Shown here in pieces: positions 63,385-64,000 of a DNA stretch of 64,000 nucleotides (within the stretch, counting starts at the first letter, position 1; every line of letters starts with the position of its first letter). A program made the position numbers and the translations under genes. The DNA is from Bifidobacterium apousia. GTDB lineage: Bacteria > Actinomycetota > Actinomycetes > Actinomycetales > Bifidobacteriaceae. The stretch spans positions 248,001-312,000 of the forward strand of contig NZ_VMHK01000001.1 in assembly GCF_007559275.1 (NCBI RefSeq), in the 5' to 3' direction. Under the pieces are notes generated by a model. The model had not been told where the DNA came from, made no database searches, and worked only from the letters and a program-made list of their open reading frames with translations.

Positions 63385-64000
63385 ATGGCGCAGACCGGAA
63401 AAGAAACCCAGGATGGGCGCGCGCCCGCCCTGACGCAGCTGCTGGCCTTGGCGGCCCTGATTGTGCCGGGCCTGGCGACGGGCTTGCTGGCCGGACCCCG
63501 GGTCGCTCGATGGGTGCAGACCGTCCTGGTCCTGGTGCTGGCATTGGCCCTGTTGGCCGCCTGGCCCCTGGTGGGCAAAGGCATCCGACCTGGCCCTGAC
63601 CGAGCCATGTTCGGTCTGTTGACCTTGGTCGCTCTGGTGCCGGCCCTGGTGGTGCAGGGGGCTGGTGCCCTCTGGGCCTGGCTGTCGACTGCGGCATTCC
63701 TGCTGGCCCTCCTGGCCGTGTTTATGTTTGCTCGGCAGATGCTGCGTCGGGACAGGCGGATGGTCATCCGCGGCATTGCTGCAACCGCCATGGACGGGGT
63801 GACCGCCGTCGCCGCCTCGGGGTGGGTCTTCCTGCCGGAGCTGGTCAGAGGCCTGCATCCTGACCTGATGCTGATCCTGGTGGTGCTTGTGGCCTTGCTG
63901 CTGCTGGTCGGGCTCATGACCTCGGGCTATCGCTGGGCCCAGGAGGCAGCTGATCGGCGTGGGGCCCTTGGTCTGGCGCTGATGTCGGTTCTTCTGGCCG
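63385..64000 (+). CDS. Polytopic membrane protein, partial
   Basis: The frame runs off the window end, leaving 205 residues. After a short polar N-terminus there are about six hydrophobic segments (for example TQLLALAALIVPGLATGLL, VQTVLVLVLALALLAAW, LILVVLVALLLLVGLM) and short charged loops such as RRDRRMVIRG. No family motif was recognised. ATG 63385 follows AGGAGG at a good distance. It is divergent from glnR. Confidence 0.7.
   Translation, partial: MAQTGKETQDGRAPALTQLLALAALIVPGLATGLLAGPRVARWVQTVLVLVLALALLAAWPLVGKGIRPGPDRAMFGLLTLVALVPALVVQGAGALWAWLSTAAFLLALLAVFMFARQMLRRDRRMVIRGIAATAMDGVTAVAASGWVFLPELVRGLHPDLMLILVVLVALLLLVGLMTSGYRWAQEAADRRGALGLALMSVLLA

Overview
The window reads as chromosomal DNA of a high-GC actinobacterium, most likely a Bifidobacterium. 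The grounds are an actinobacterial inositol-phosphate synthase, a DUF2469 protein, a GlnR-type regulator, an Arg/Asn-rich Rho factor, a HAIR (HspR) operator before clpB and the overall gene order. A bee-gut lineage is possible because of the PTS content, but that is a guess. Coding density is high, genes often overlap by 4 bp, and there is no prophage, insertion sequence or CRISPR array.

Layout. 1-9.5 kb: end of ino1, glf, the small SRP RNA, a PAP2 phosphatase, then topA-tmk-holB. 8.4-14.2 kb: a PTS block. ptsH and a LacI regulator diverge from ptsI, which is followed by IIA, IIB and IIC of the ascorbate (Ula/Sga) family. 14.3-18.4 kb: a PEBP protein, a C69 dipeptidase, formate-THF ligase and tRNA-Lys(CUU). 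18.9-24.6 kb: a glycerol facilitator and a second ascorbate-family PTS with its own GntR regulator and an amidohydrolase. 24.7-30.5 kb: gluQ, a YggS-type PLP protein, a FAH-family hydrolase and clpB. 30.5-37.5 kb: a P-type ATPase homologue that has lost its catalytic motifs, rmuC under a LexA-like box, a PyrE-like protein, a SpoU methyltransferase and an ABC exporter whose ATPase subunit is degenerate. 37.5-47 kb: gatCAB, a GNAT protein, DUF2469, a UGM-like flavoprotein, a TetR regulator and rho. 47.2-57 kb: two very large sortase-anchored surface proteins flanking a chorismate mutase. 57.3-64 kb: valS, an orphan membrane-anchored solute-binding protein, nth, glnR and the start of a membrane protein.

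The most striking objects are the two surface proteins. I count exactly seven RCC1-type repeats per block, two blocks in one protein and three in the other. Each block appears to sit inside a split IPT/TIG-like Ig domain and to follow an InlB-type B-repeat. They look like strings of complete seven-bladed propellers held on the cell wall through LPLTG motifs.

A second theme is intact genes for nucleotide-dependent proteins without their active sites: the P-type ATPase, the ABC ATPase and the phosphoribosyltransferase-like protein. Regulatory signals that can be read include HAIR at clpB, a LexA-like box at the rmuC start, several rho-independent terminators, and a recurrent TAGAnT hexamer 6-8 nt before ATG at genes without a Shine-Dalgarno sequence, suggesting leaderless transcripts.
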